From positions 113,029,121 to 113,093,120 of the forward strand of contig CM038222.1 of assembly GCA_021442155.1 (NCBI GenBank): a stretch of 64,000 nt of DNA. Reading direction: 5' to 3'. Within the stretch, counting starts at the first letter, position 1. Every line of letters starts with the position of its first letter. Positions 33,636-46,465 of this stretch are shown here, in pieces. The notes beneath the pieces are model-generated. The model was not told where the DNA came from, made no database searches, and worked only from the letters and a program-made list of their open reading frames with translations. Source of the DNA: Cymbidium sinense. Taxonomy: Eukaryota > Streptophyta > Magnoliopsida > Asparagales > Orchidaceae. A program made the translations under genes and the position numbers.

Positions 33636-34660
33636 CCAACATAGAATGGCTCTCATTGCCAAAAAAAAATACCTGTACAAAAATTTACTCAGAATCTAGA
33701 TGTTAAATTGATTAAAATGTCATGTACACATCATGTGTACAAATAAAAAGTACATAATCTAGCATACAATGACATTCACTATCTGAAAAATACATGCACA
33801 TAGCATGTGTACATCAAGAAAAAAAATATTGATTAAATGTCACCCATATCTATATCACAATAACAACATTAAATTGATTAAAATATCATGCACACATCAT
33901 GTGTATAAATAAAATACATAATCTAGCCTGAAATGGCATGCATTATTATAGAAACACATGTACACATGATGTGTAAATTAGTAAAATGAATATTCCTCAC
34001 ATTCATAATTTAACAATGTTATAAAATATATGTACACAACAGGTGTACATAAAAAGTCAAGTCTAACATATCATACCCTTCACTGCTTAAAAAAATACAT
34101 GTGCAAGATACGTGTACATCAGAAAAATGAATATTCTCCACATTCAGAATTTTCACTATTTGAATATTCATATACATAACATGTGTACATAAAAAAAAAT
34201 TCTAATCCAACACTTCACATTTTCACCTTAACATTCTTCATATATTCATGAACATAAAATGTACACATATTTAAAATGTATAATCCAACATCTAAAACTT
34301 ACCACACTGAATAACAAACTCATGTACATGGCATGTGTACATCAATACAAAAGTAAATATTATTTAGTCAAAACTTAACACTATTTCAATATCCATGTAT
34401 ACAACATGTGTACACAAATAAAATGGACATCCAAGACTTAATAATTATTTTCATGCTCATGTACACAACATGTGTACAAAAAAAAATAAAAATAAAAATA
34501 AAGAATCTAACATTCAAAACCCAACTACTTCACAAACACATGTACACAACATATGTTCATCAACAACAAGTGAATATTCTTCAACCACATATCTTAATAA
34601 CTTTCAATGTGTATGTCTGTAGCATTTGTACATACAAAATTAAGCTAAAAATTATGATAA
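32870..34660. repeat. Palindrome-rich tandem array (ATGTACAC / GTGTACAT)
   Basis: About two dozen copies of an inverted repeat with arms like ATGTACACA and TGTGTACAT around a 3-base spacer occur, for example at 33091, 33230, 33376, 33522, 33721, 34321 and 34457. From 33091 to 33522 they fall in units of 139-146 bases, each holding one palindrome with a TCA spacer and one with ACA or a similar spacer. After 34100 spacing shrinks to about 60-80 bases. Repeated short inverted motifs beside a transposon gene resemble the subterminal regions of CACTA-type elements, but no terminal repeats were found. Confidence 0.75.
33543..33632. repeat. (AT)n microsatellite, about 45 units
   Basis: It lies inside one unit of the palindromic array and replaces part of it, just after a degraded ATGTACAC arm at 33523. 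Confidence 0.95.
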
Positions 34661-35169
34661 ATGAAGATGATGTACAATCAGATTTTTTCAATATATAGAG
34701 TATATACATCTTCAATAAACCTAAACTCTAAACCACAATCAAATCTTCTTACTGTTTGGGTTTGCATAAAATTTAAAACCCCAAACCCTTTCACATTTAG
34801 TCTTGTATCTCCACCAATAAAAATGAAATATACATTATGAAGCTAAACACACAAGAGTTACCGACCACTGAGGAGAAGTAAAAATTAATGTAGCACCGAG
34901 AAGCAATGCTGGTCATCTGAACCCTAGAATTTCAACTTTTGGACTTATGCGATTATTTTTAGGAAAAAAGAAATGTTTTTAACTTTTAATTTTAACAGAG
35001 TGGGTTCAGGTCAAACCGTCATGCTAAATAATAAAAAAACATGCATCATCATGTAATTGGAGTCCGGATGTAGCTCTACGTCTGGACTCCGTACATAATA
35101 ATTTCTTTGCTAAATGAGAGTGGAGTGGTAAGGAGCGATGGTGGTAAGCTGGTGTAGACCACCTAATGT
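34661..35169. other. Unassigned spacer with a 15-bp hairpin
   Basis: No gene is seen. The arms GGAGTCCGGATGTAG (35059-35073) and CTACGTCTGGACTCC (35076-35090) can form a hairpin with two G-T pairs and a 2-base spacer. The rest is plain AT-rich DNA and could be the 5' flank of the minus-strand remnant at 30960-32670. Confidence 0.4.
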
Positions 35170-36364
35170 CATTTCCTAGGCATTTGATTTTGTTTGCATT
35201 TTGATCTAGGATAACTCTAAGAAACTAAAGAAGAGTGCATCTAGGGTTATATTAAAATACATTATCTAATATTATTAATTTGAAATTAAAATTATTTGAT
35301 TAGAATTTAGATGGCCATTTGAGTGAATTCATATAAGTTGATTTAGTTTATCTAACTGGATCAACACTTGAATTAAAGTTTAGTTCATTTGATTTACATT
35401 AGGCTTTGTTTAGTTCAATTTTATTTTAAATATGCTTTAATGAACTCATTGAAACTTAATTAAATTTATTCAAGCTTAGTTTTAATCTAATGATTAATTT
35501 AAGGTTAATAATGATGCTCGAATCATTTTGGTTGTAATTAAGCTCATTTTAAATAGGTTTAATCCAATAATGATCCCATAGGTTATTTGATTAATGAATT
35601 ATTTAGGAGAGTTTGAATTTAATTGAATTTTAATATTTGAAACAAATTATTTAAAATCATAGGAAAGGGATAGACAAACTTCACTTCTATCAATGTAAAT
35701 TTGACCTAATAAATTCCTTAATGGATTAATATTAGATCAATCAATTATTTGAAATAATTTGAACTTAGTTGGATTTAAATTTTAGTTTTGTTTCATTAAA
35801 ACTCACAAAAGTTATTTATCCAAATTTAATCTTTTATTATATGAGGTTTATAAACATTTTAACTCATCATGATCTTTAATGGATCATGATTAACTTAATT
35901 AAGTATTTGAATTTATTTTAATTGAGTTTGGCATAAGTTTAAAACTACAAATTAATATTATTAGGATTAAATTTAGCTAATTTTAATTTAGTTCAACCTA
36001 AATGTATTTGACTTGATAAAACCTTAATAGGTTGTTTGCATAAAACAATTGCGCACCGTGGCACTACAATCGCAACGCCTAGGCACTTTTGCCACCTTAT
36101 GGAATCTAGAAACTCAAACTGTCCCCTACGATTGCCTATTTAAATAATATAGCTTTGCAGCATTGTGATGCCATCACTGAGGCACTATCATGATGACCTT
36201 TAGTTTGAAAAGCCCAAAACAACCTATTAATGTTCTCTTTCATAGCACTTAGGCACCATACTTCCAGTGCCGAGGCATTATCCCCTCCTAGAATAACTTA
36301 TAAATGTTCGCCATGCAAACACCATATAACTCATTCACCATGTAAATGTTCCACTTAATTAACA

Positions 36365-36720
36365 TTCCAAAGGGATGTAAGTTGAGTTAATCTATCTGAT
36401 CGCCATGCAAACACTTATAATGGCATTCCAAAGAGATATATGCCCAGTCATTCTATCTGTTCATCATGCGAACACTTATCTGACATTCCAAAGGGATGTG
36501 AGCACAGTCAATCTATCTATTTACCCCTATAATATGGAATTCTAAGAGATGTAATTCCAATCTGACATATTTCTAATCAATGTAAGTTTGACCCATACTT
36601 ACAATGCAAACATAACCATGCCTTTGTTGTCATTCCAAAGAGATGTAAGTCCAATCTATCTGTTCGCCATGCAAACACTCTTACAGTCTGACATTCTAAA
36701 GGGATGTACGTTTATCATGC
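36365..36720 (+). repeat. Degenerate tandem repeat, unit about 59 bases
   Basis: CATTCCAAAGGGATGTAAG followed by 'caatctatctgttcgccatgcaaacac'-like text recurs at 36365, 36424, 36483, 36641 and 36694, with a weaker copy near 36537. It lies within the C-family LTR. Confidence 0.7.
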
Positions 36721-36980
36721 GAACACTCCTACACTAAACCTTTGGTATACTCGGGATATCTGAGATGAGGTAACCCTTGGCTACTAATCAGACTCCTTAG
36801 ACTTTACAGTTAGCCTTCTGATGTTAGTAGACTAGAATAATATAGTCTCATGATGATGGAATAATAAGATCTTGATCAGGGTTATTCTTCTATATACCCT
36901 TAGACACCAATTTATATCAAAAAATATATTTATTTTTTAACCTTAATTGAGAGTGCTACTATGATAAGAGTGGTAATTAA

Positions 36981-37002
36981 CAATGAAGGCTTGCATTCAT
37001 AG
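36981..37002 (+). other. R/U5 stem-loop (C copy 1)
   Basis: TAATTAAC is followed by ATGAA paired with TTCAT around GGCTTGCA. Stem letters differ from family A but still pair. Confidence 0.55.
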
Positions 37003-37160
37003 GAAGTAAAACCCAAGTCAAAATAAACCCTAACATAATGTTAAGAAAAATTTGATTGAATATATATCAATCGACATCATGAAAAATATACTCCTACCCA
37101 TCTCAATGAAGATAGCCGAGAGCTTTCTCAAAGGAATTTTTTTCTAAGAGATCAGATTTT

Positions 37161-37178
37161 TGATGACTCCATTGGGGA
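37161..37178 (+). other. Possible primer-binding site of element C
   Basis: TGATGACTCCATTGGGGA follows the LTR-like region directly. From memory, Tat elements often carry a GACTCC-x-CTGGGGA-like stretch just inside the 5' LTR, complementary to a tRNA 3' end. I could not check a tRNA match. Confidence 0.35.
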
Positions 37179-37339
37179 TTACTTCTCTCTCCATCTCATG
37201 TTGGAAAAATTAAAATATATGGTGTCATCATAGATTTAAATATCAGATTATATTCTTTTAAAAATTTAAGATCTACAATCAAGTTTAAAAACATAAATGA
37301 CAAACATTACAAACATGATGAAAATCAAGCTAGGAGAGA

Positions 37340-37790
37340 GATCTACCATTAGATTTCCCCAAGTAATAATCAACGTTGGTTCTATTGGAGCTACTCTCTA
37401 GTTCAGAATGATTTTTGAGGTTGTCTAGTTTTTACCTGTTGGACCTATAGCTAGGCCTATCATTAAGGGAACTAGGGTGCCAAAGGAATTCAATAAGGGA
37501 AGGAGGCTGAATGTGATCATCCCCAATGAGACCATGCCTTAAGCCTAAACTAGGCTATGAAAGGCAATGCTAACTATGATGGTGGCTATTAAGCCCAAAC
37601 TGAAGTTCATCATCGTCAATCCACTTAGTAGTGCATCATGGGAGCCTACTATCCTAGAAGATGCCACTTTTACTCCAAGCAATAATGACCACGAAACAAC
37701 TTTCTTGGGCACCAAAATGTCTATGAGAGCTTGAAGAAATTATAATGCTGGTAGTAGAGCTACTGGATTGTCTATTCATTATGAACAGTG
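37340..37790 (+). pseudogene. 5' coding remnant of element C
   Basis: The forward reading from about 37439 gives GPIARPIIKGTRVPKEFNKG and, after two stops, KPKLKFIIVNPLSSASWEP and EDATFTPSNN. The style (Pro/Lys/Thr/Ser-rich, little domain character) and the place just after an LTR resemble the ORF at 49799-50227, so both may be the poorly conserved N-terminal ORF of Tat elements. The reversed A LTR begins directly after it and probably interrupts the element, whose pol might continue at 44965. Confidence 0.35.
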
Positions 37791-38090
37791 GTACAACCCC
37801 CTGGCAGAAGCAAACATACACACCAATAATAACTTTGATCCTATGGTATTTTATTTCGGATGCCAGGTGTACACCACACAGATCTTAGTGGGTATTTATT
37901 GAAGTGATCGGGTATGACATTGAGGTATGATGTACCATCTTGAAAGACAGAAACGTCAGTCTTCAATGGACCTAATAACCTAATAAGGACTCCCAAGGCA
38001 TGATGGGTCTTCATATATACCAGAGATCTTTCCCATAATTTACATGGAAAAGTAAAGCATGGTTTATTTTATGGGAGGTTCTTTAGTTCC

Positions 38091-38112
38091 CTATGGAAGC
38101 AAGCCTCCATAG
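38091..38112 (-). other. R/U5 stem-loop (A copy 3)
   Basis: CTATGGA pairs with TCCATAG around an 8-base loop that reads GGCTTGCT on the minus strand, preceded by TAATTAA on that strand. Confidence 0.6.
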
Positions 38113-39716
38113 TTAATTACATCTTAGGAAATAGAGATTTTCTAAGAATACTCTCAATTAAAGTAGTCAATCAATTATCTCTAAAGATTTCAAGGTTTAG
38201 ACTATCAATATGTTGGCTATTTTTGGAAATCAAGTGGGAATGTTTGATTAGAAATACATATTTTTGGATTTCAAAGAAGGATAAGTAGGGAGCACTCATG
38301 ATACTAAGAAACCTAGTAAGCACTCCAATCTACCCTATAATGAGGCTTTATATGTTTGAATGAGAGAGGATTTATTTTTTATAGCTAAAATTTTATTAGA
38401 GAGTTAGGGCTTATAATCCATCAACACAAAGTTATAAAAGTGCTTAAGAGGAGAGGATTTATGCTCATAGCCCAAAGGAAATGATCAACATTAGATCCTA
38501 AATCTAGGGAGCTTTAACAGGATAAAAGCATGACCTAAATCTAAATGGAAAGGGGACATTATAATTTACCTCCACAAGAGAGGATAAACTCGCCCGACTC
38601 TTTTGGACTTACAGTCACCTAGAGTGGCCACCAGCTAATACCTCCTACATTTTAAATCTATGTAGGTCGTTCTTATGCAATGGCAAGATGGTTTAAGCTA
38701 TTAATTAATTTTGAAAGAAACTAGAGTCCTAAACTCACCCCTTAAGAGACTAGACCATGTTTGGTAAGAGCATATTACTTAATTTAAATGCAAAATATTT
38801 TCAAATTTTATATTATTTTTGACACAATATTTTGGACAAAGGATTTGGGATTTCTTATGCCTAAATGCATGAATTATTGGCCAAATGAGGAGAGAAAGAG
38901 GGTGAAGCTTCATCATAAGAGGTTTCTCTCATAGATCAAGCGGTCCCTAAAGTGCCAAAATAGAGGCCCTCAATTTTTAGGTCATTTATAATGTTAGAAA
39001 TACAACATACAGCTAAGGGGTTGCTAAATATTTTAGTTATCTTGATTACAACCTAAGCTTTAGAATGAGGTTCTGAATTATTTTAAAATTTAATTATGAG
39101 TTCTTAGTTGGATAGAAAAATTAATTTTTCTCTAAGAGCCTATCGCATCTAGGCCACACATACAATCATCAATCACTAAGAAATTATGAAAATCATATTA
39201 TTCTAGTGTGCAAACTAAACACAATAACAATCATTTTATAGATTATCATGAATGAATAAGAGGCTGATGCGGCTAGGTACTTCCGTACACCCCAAAAAAG
39301 AGAAACGTTGGGTAGCTGAGCTCTACCCTTATACAACTCAGAATTACAAAATAATATTATAATTTAGAATTGAATACATGCTATGGGGGTCTTCATTCTT
39401 CATTTCTTCTTCTTTTTTCTTCTTTTTTCCTTTAGCTTTATTTGCTTAACGCTTCATAGGGCCTCCCAGGACTATGCCTTCTAGCCACTACTCATACTAA
39501 TCCCCATATCGCTAATCTTAATTCTCAGTGTAAAATTAGATTTTTATGAAAAGTAAATCTAACTACTCCTACAAAATAGACATTAGCTAAACATACATAC
39601 AAACCCAAGTAGTTGTATTTCATAATTTGGACTTAACATCTTACACACAGGTAACCAAGCCCACTTGTATTAATATGGATTATGCTTAGGGGGCTTAGGC
39701 AACCTACAAGAAAAAT

Positions 39717-39723
39717 ATTTATA
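39717..39723 (-). promoter_or_regulatory. Putative LTR TATA box (copy 3)
   Basis: TATAAAT on the minus strand, at the place matching 8528, followed by a 'gtaggttgcctaagc' stretch. Confidence 0.45.
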
Positions 39724-40897
39724 TTTATTTTTCAGCAGCCCCTTAAGCACAATCCGTTGTAGAAAATAATATTAAATTATCAATGACCTAACATCTAGTC
39801 TACGATCCACATTTCTAACATCCAGTCTAAATCATTATATCATAAAATAGAACACAACATATATACACTGTCCTAACCTAAAAATAGAAGTGATTACTTA
39901 GCATTCTAATATGTGTGTTTAGGCTTAATGTGATATGTCTTAGCTTGGCTTTTCAATTATAATTTTCTAAGTTTGGAAGAGTTTAAGTTAACATGATGGA
40001 TGGTTTCATTTTAAGTTGTTTAGAATATTAGTGAGTTTTAATTTGTATTTTATTTATTTTATTTGAAATGCACTTAGCATCTAAACGTTATAAAGAGAAT
40101 GAGTAGGCTTAAACTCCTTCATCCCTACCTTAAGTTGTTTCCTAAAAGCACATTTTTATGATTTAGTATCTTTTGAGTGAATGATTTATTTAATATTATA
40201 TTAATACTGAGTTTAAGTTAACCTTAAAAAATCTTATTCAACATGAATGACATCTTAAGAGTAATGTGATTGAATTACCATCACATAGAATATGTTGAAA
40301 CATTCCCATCACCCATAACATGCGTATGATTTAACATTTAGTATACCTATACATACAATATGTTTTTGGCATACTTAAATGATTACTGATGCATACATTT
40401 AGTAGAAAAGAGGATTCTCATTCTTTAATCAAACACACACACACACATGTATAAAAGATGTAAGCAAGTATGTGTCATTATTTAAACTAGCAAAAGTGAG
40501 ATAATTAAATGACCACCTTGGGCTACTTAAAGTCTCGTATTCCCAAGATCTCTAGACTATATACTTTCTACCATAAATACATATGAATGTATATGCAACT
40601 ATAAGAATGAAAATCATGAAAAAATTATATTTTTGGTTGAATTATTTATACATGTAAAGTAAAGCTCTATCCAAATTCTAATACAAATATACATATGAAT
40701 GAAATTAGATAAGTACACGCCTTTCTTAACCAGGGAAGTGAGATAATCAAATGACCTCCTTGGGGCTACTTATAGCCTCGTATTCTCGGGGTGTCTAGAC
40801 TATATACTTATTATCATTCAAACGTATGTAAATCCATACATGAATATAGGAAAGAAAGCACAACCTTCACATGCTTAAGCTATAAACACATGTAAAT

Positions 40898-40900
<3 letters not shown>

Positions 40901-40946
<46 letters not shown>
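40901..40946. repeat. (AT)n microsatellite, about 23 units
   Basis: It lies at the homologous LTR position to 7005-7151 and has expanded to a different length. Confidence 0.95.
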
Positions 40947-40949
<3 letters not shown>

Positions 40950-43900
40950 TAGCTACTATCACTCCAAATGTTATTATTAATTTATAACGTTAGAAAAATA
41001 ATTTGAATTTATCAATGATAATAGTCACACAAATAATAAGATTAAGCCAACACATGCAATTTTACATAAGTAAATTTCATTTGATTTTGAAAATATGAAT
41101 GCATGATATCACATGACATACAACATTTAAGGTGATTGAAAAGGAATAGACAAATATTTCCACATAATTCATTTAAGCATACTAATTTCTAAGGACAATC
41201 ACATTAAATAGAATCATTTAAAGAAAACCAAAGCTTTTTATTAATTTAATTTTGGATTTTGATTAAACCTAAAGAAGAGGAAACACTTGCTATTTTTATC
41301 CCATTCTCATGTTGGTGATTTTAATTTATTCAAGGAAAGATAATTAAGTGATTTTTATAATTTGATTAAGTTGAACCATTAAATAATCCATTTAATTATC
41401 CTTTATTATACTTCTTTAATTTAATTAACTATTTAATCATGAGCCACAATTGATATACACATGAGAGAAATAAAATTGCAATGCATATAGAGGACCTAAT
41501 GTAATTGGCTCATGATTAGAGATTAATTATATTAAAAAAATCTAATTAAGTATTTTTATGATTTTCCCACACTTCCATGATAATCATAATTTCCTTAAGG
41601 GTCTTTATTTTATTGAACACTTAAAGAGAAACCCATGATTTGAATGTTAATCATATGAAGTGATTATTAATTTAACTTGATTTTATTTCATTATTAATTG
41701 ATTAATTAATCTCTTAATTAAATCTCACATTAATTAATTATGTTTAATGAAGTGAATTTAAAAAAGTAATTAGGAAAGAGGTCCCAATCAACTCCCCCTC
41801 ATCATCTCACTATTAATTAATGATTAATGAAGTTAAATCAATTAATTTTTACTATTTAGAGCCTTAAATAATCATTAAATCACTTAGGAGGGTAATTAAG
41901 GTTTGAATTTCAAATTGTCCTAATTACATAGCTAACAAATCCCAATAAAATCATGGGAGGCAGAGGCCATCCCATTAGATCAACATGCCAAGTTTAGGAT
42001 TGATTGCACAAGTAATTAAAGCTTAATTAAGCAAATTAAGGAAACATTCAAACCCTAATTATGCCCTAATCACTATTCAAAATTAAATGTAATTATTTTT
42101 ATTAAATTAACCTTTGTTTAACCTTTCTAAAATATATTTATTTGTATTTTTGAATTTTTCTATAATTAGTTATTATTTTAGGAAGTTTTAGGGAAATTAA
42201 TCACATTTAGACCCTAATTAATCGTTAATCCTATCGACGTCACGTAGGAGCTACTGTGGTAGTGCTTTCCACATGGCATCAGATTGGTTAAAACGATCGA
42301 CATGGTAGTTGAAAGCGCATGATGCACTTTCATCCCCATCATCCGATCTTGGATCAGACGGTGGGGATTAATCCTGTAGATCTAGTAGGATTAAAACCAA
42401 ATTTCTAGCGAATTAAATCATGGCAGTCCATTCCAATCATGTGGAATAGATGACAATTGATCCTTCGTCCCCCGAGTGATGGAAGACGTACACTGTCCAT
42501 GTTCCCCCACTAGATTCAAGCTTGTCAGAGCTCGTGAGGCCTCGAGATCGACTCCAAAAGCTTCAAGGAAGAAATCTAGAGGTGTCTAACAATGGAAATC
42601 ACATGAGAACATGATTTCTTTCACAAAGGCCAAATAAAAAATGGATTTTCTACAGTTTGCTAGAATTCACCTCACTGGAGCTCAGGACCGACGGTATATC
42701 AACCAAGGTAGCTTCGTCTTGAAGAGATGAAGACCTACTAGGAAGCTCGTGCCTTGTATCCTTGTCGGTAGCTCTGTGGACCAAATGCCACCATAATCCT
42801 CGCCAGAGTTGGTTAGGAAGGGTCTCCAGTGCTCAAATCAATTAGGAATCGATTTGTTCTTGATCGTTGGAGCTTGGTAAAGGTGCGGGTAAAGTTAATT
42901 TGAGTTTGGTGGAGTTTAGGTGGAGTTGGATAGAGTGGAGGCTATGTCATGTTTTGAGTTTGGTGTTTCCGATGATGGGGAGGCCAAGGGAATTTGAGGA
43001 AGTGCTCGGGAGACTCATCTCGACTCATTCTTGCTCTAAGAATGCTTGGTTGTGTGTTTTAGTGAATGGGGAGGAGCATACTTTCCTCCCCTCAAATGAT
43101 GGCTCATCCCCTTGGGTAGATGTTGTAACAAGCGATGGAGACGTAGAGGATTGATGTGGCTTGAGTGGGTGGGGTCCGAGGTTGCCATGTTTTGTCTTTA
43201 TTTCCTATGGTGAGCCAATGGGAAAAGGTGGCTAGCTCACCTCCCTTGGCATATATCTAACCCAACCATCTTTGGGTCAGGTTAGCCACAGGGTCAAGGG
43301 TCCAAACTAAGCTAAGGGTGGCTGCCAAGTGCAAAAGATGGGGTTTGACCACCCAGAAGTGGGTTTATTCCCATGTGGAGTTCTTTACCAAATGGGAAAT
43401 GGATAAATTCAGGTTTTATTTGGGTTGAGTTTGATTTAGGCTGACCCATGGTGACCCAAGGATGGGGCATGCCAAGTTTGAGTGGGTTTGGAGTTGGTTT
43501 GGTCGGGTTTGGTTCAATTTGACTCATGTAGGTAAAATTAGGCTAGGTTGGGTTAAGTTGACCAATTGGTCAAATTATGTCAAACCATGGGCTGAGTCAA
43601 GTTCAATTGATGATTTGAGATGTTTAGGATCAATTGGTTTAACTTGATGTGCATTGGATTTGAATTTGACCCATATGGGTTCATATGGGTCAAATGGATT
43701 AAGTTGACCAATTTGGTCAAATTGGCCAAATTGGCTTGGTTAGGTGTTCATTTAGGTTCAATTGATGATTTGGAGATGATTGTAGGTTTTGATTTCAATC
43801 AATTTGGATTTAGGAATGATTTAGATGAATTTGACCCTTTAGGTCAATTTGGGCAAAATGGGTCAATTGTGTTGACTTTGTCAAATTGGGTTCAACCAAG

Positions 43901-44964
43901 GGTTTGATCATGTTCAATAATCAATTAGTGATGGATTTAAGCCATTGACTTCAATCAATTTCATATAAGATTTGATTTGGCCCAATTTGACCTTTTAGGC
44001 CAAATTAGGTCAACTTGGGTCATAGGACTAATTGGACTTGGTTTGGCTCAATCGATGGTCAAGTCATATTCAAGGATCAATTTATAGTGGATAGAAAGCA
44101 TTAGTTTCAATTAATTGAGCTTGGAATGAAGTTTAGTTTAATTTGGTACATGTAGGCTAATTGGGTCAACTTGGGTCAAGTGATTAAATTGGTTTGGTTT
44201 GACTCAATTGATTACAATTGATCAATCAAGGATGATCAATAATTATGGTGAAAGTGATTGGATAGGTTGGTTCAATCTAATTTGGGTTGGATTGGAGTTT
44301 GGCTCAAATGGATCCTTTAGGTCACTTTGGGTCAAGTGAACCTAAATGGTCAATTGAGTTGGTTTTGTGATGAATTATAATGAGTTGAGTTTGATGATTG
44401 ATTTAGGGTTGATTGATGGCTTTGATTGTAATTGATTTGGGTTTAATTGGATTTTGGCTCATTTGGATATTTTGGGTTCAAATGGGCTAGCTTAGGTGAA
44501 TTGAATTGGTTTGATTTGAATGTAGATTTTGGATAAGTTTGAAATGGAGGTTTGAATGGTTGGAGTGTTTTTGTGAAAATCAATTGGGTTTGGTTTGATT
44601 GAAGGACGTTTGGGTTAAGTCCATAGGATTGGATTATGAAATTAGGATGGGTTTAGGTTTAAATCATTTTGGCTTGGAGCTTGGATATGGAATGGGATTC
44701 AATTGGGTTTGATTGAATTGATTTGAGATTTTATTTGGTTAAAGGGGATAGGCATAAGTTTGATTTAGGCCATAGGATAAGTAGGTTTCCTTAGATCCTA
44801 AGGCATAGCCTAAATCTAGCATGCTATCCTTGAGTCTCGAGGCTTAGGTTTGGTGTTCACCTAACCACTAGAAGTGTCCTATGACTAGGGAAGTTCTAGT
44901 GTCTAGAGGACTTCTAAGTCTAAGATAGGGAAGAAGAGTCCTCACTCTAAAAGTGAGGTTAACA

Positions 44965-46465
44965 GATTTGCTCCAATTTGTCAAGAGAAATAGCACTGGA
45001 GGAGCTATAAAAAAGTCATTCTAGGAGGAACATACACATCTCAGGTCATAGAATCAACCACAGAAAGAGGAGACCATCTCCTCCAAAATCTATTAAGTTC
45101 TGAAGCATATTATAAGTAGAAACCTTTAAAGAAAAATCAAGAAGTTGGTGAGCTTGGCCGCCAACCTAACAAATTTCTACTTTAAAAGAGGTGAGAATAT
45201 TGAAAAATATAGTGCTCATTTAGAGCAAAACTCAAAGTCTACAAATATTATATTAAGTTTATATTGACAACAAGCAGTTAGATAGAAAGATACTAAGTGA
45301 CCAGTTGTTGGAAGATCCCGATAACCACTAACCTAAGAAAGCCTCAGCTAGCTAGAAGAAAAAAGAAGCTAGTACTAGTAATGTGGCAAAGCAATTAGAG
45401 GAAACTAATGTTCTCTAATAAGGGTTCTTGAATCCCAAATCTTCAATAAAGCTATGAAAATAATTACAGTGCCAAAGGTACACATAAAAGCCTTAACAAC
45501 TTCAAGAAAAGGGGAATTATAATAATTAAATACTTTCTATGTCCCTCCCAGAGGAAGTTATAATGAATGCGGGATCCATTTTTACAAGACAAAAGAGGGA
45601 ACCTCAAATTCCATGCAAATATTTTTGCAAGAGGATGATTTTGAGGGAGAAGATATTTCAATAATGATATCAAAATACTACTCATCAGCTATAAAGAAGC
45701 TGGTTAAAAATAACATTTACCCTATACAATCGTGCATTTAAGCTAAATTATTTAAGAGGCTCTAATAAATAGATAATACCCAAAATTTCATAGGATATAA
45801 AAAGTTTACCAGATGGGGGTTAGGATATATTGCCTTAGAGCCTCCTTCAATGAGCTTATGCTATGTTCTAGCTGAAAAAAGAAGAAGTCCTTTGAAAATT
45901 ATAGATGAACAAAAGGACATTTCACATAAAAATAAAAATATAACCGAAGAGGAATTAATAATTTTCCTTAAAGAGGTCCCAAAGGAATTTGAAGAAGGAA
46001 TTTATGCTATTGTTGATGAACTCCAAGAAATTAACCTAGGTACTGAAGAAGAGCCTAGGCCAACTTTTATTAGTGCTAACCTTACATTAGAAAGATTGGA
46101 GAAAATAAAAGCACTACTTTATTAATATAAAGATTACTTTGCATAGAATTACAGTGAAATGTCATGCCTATTGCTAGATGTAGCTATACATACATTTACC
46201 ATTAAACCTTATGTACAGCCTATAAAGCAAGCATTAAGGCAAATGCGATTAGAAATTGTATATAAAGTAATTGTTGAAACCAAGAAGCTCATGGAAGTAG
46301 GATTCATCCAGGAAGAGAAGCATGCTAACTAGATTGCCAATATTATTTCAATAAGAAAAAAAGAATGAATAGCCCTATGTCAACATTGACTTTGAGGATT
46401 TAAATAAAGCATGCCTAAAAGATGTCTTCCACTACCCAATGTAGAACTCATGATAGACAAATATA
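44965..46465 (+). pseudogene. Tat pol fragment (protease-RT linker to RT start)
   Basis: The clearest frame, 45850-46125 (91 aa), contains VPKEFEEGIYAIVDELQEIN followed by LGTEEEPRPTFISANLT, the conserved region just before RT in Tat polyproteins. A GLGYIALEPPS stretch near 45825 is the Gly-rich linker motif. Downstream pieces VAIHTFTIKPYVQPIKQA (about 46178-46231) and KLMEVGFIQEEKHAN enter the RT fingers. A CPKRC...LPLPN-like reading ends near 46445, where the B LTR follows. Upstream 44965-45400 is weakly coding. The catalytic RT core is missing. This may be the continuation of element C beyond the reversed LTR. Confidence 0.65.

Larger units (their letters stand above)
35170..37160 (+). repeat. 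LTR-like sequence, family C (3' part)
   Basis: The right portion (36770-37160) matches 51956-52345 by eye. Both carry the R/U5 stem-loop shared with families A and B and are followed by the AATAAACCCTAA or equivalent stretch. A CTATTTAAATA at 36141-36151 is a possible TATA box. The left edge is not defined: 35170-36040 is AT-rich with TTAATT-type words like other LTR U3 regions here. No coding is seen. Confidence 0.5.
37800..44964 (-). repeat. A-family LTR, reversed, near full length (copy 3)
   Basis: Read on the minus strand it runs from the TG-TTAACCTCAC terminus at 44964 through the W-box-rich U3, the TATA box (39717-39723) and the R/U5 stem-loop (38091-38112) to about 37800, following the order of LTR copy 1. 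The terminal hairpin CCTCACT/AGTGAGG is at 44940-44958. No internal coding region of the same orientation adjoins it, so it looks like a solo LTR or a truncated copy inserted in element C. Frames at 42867-43154 and 43312-43907 lie in U3 and are not conserved. A target-site duplication could not be identified because the left edge is unclear. Confidence 0.7.

Noticed and set aside
42867..43907. Several 61-95 aa frames
   Set aside because: All are inside the W-box-rich U3 of the reversed A LTR, on changing frames and strands, with no domain and no conservation.
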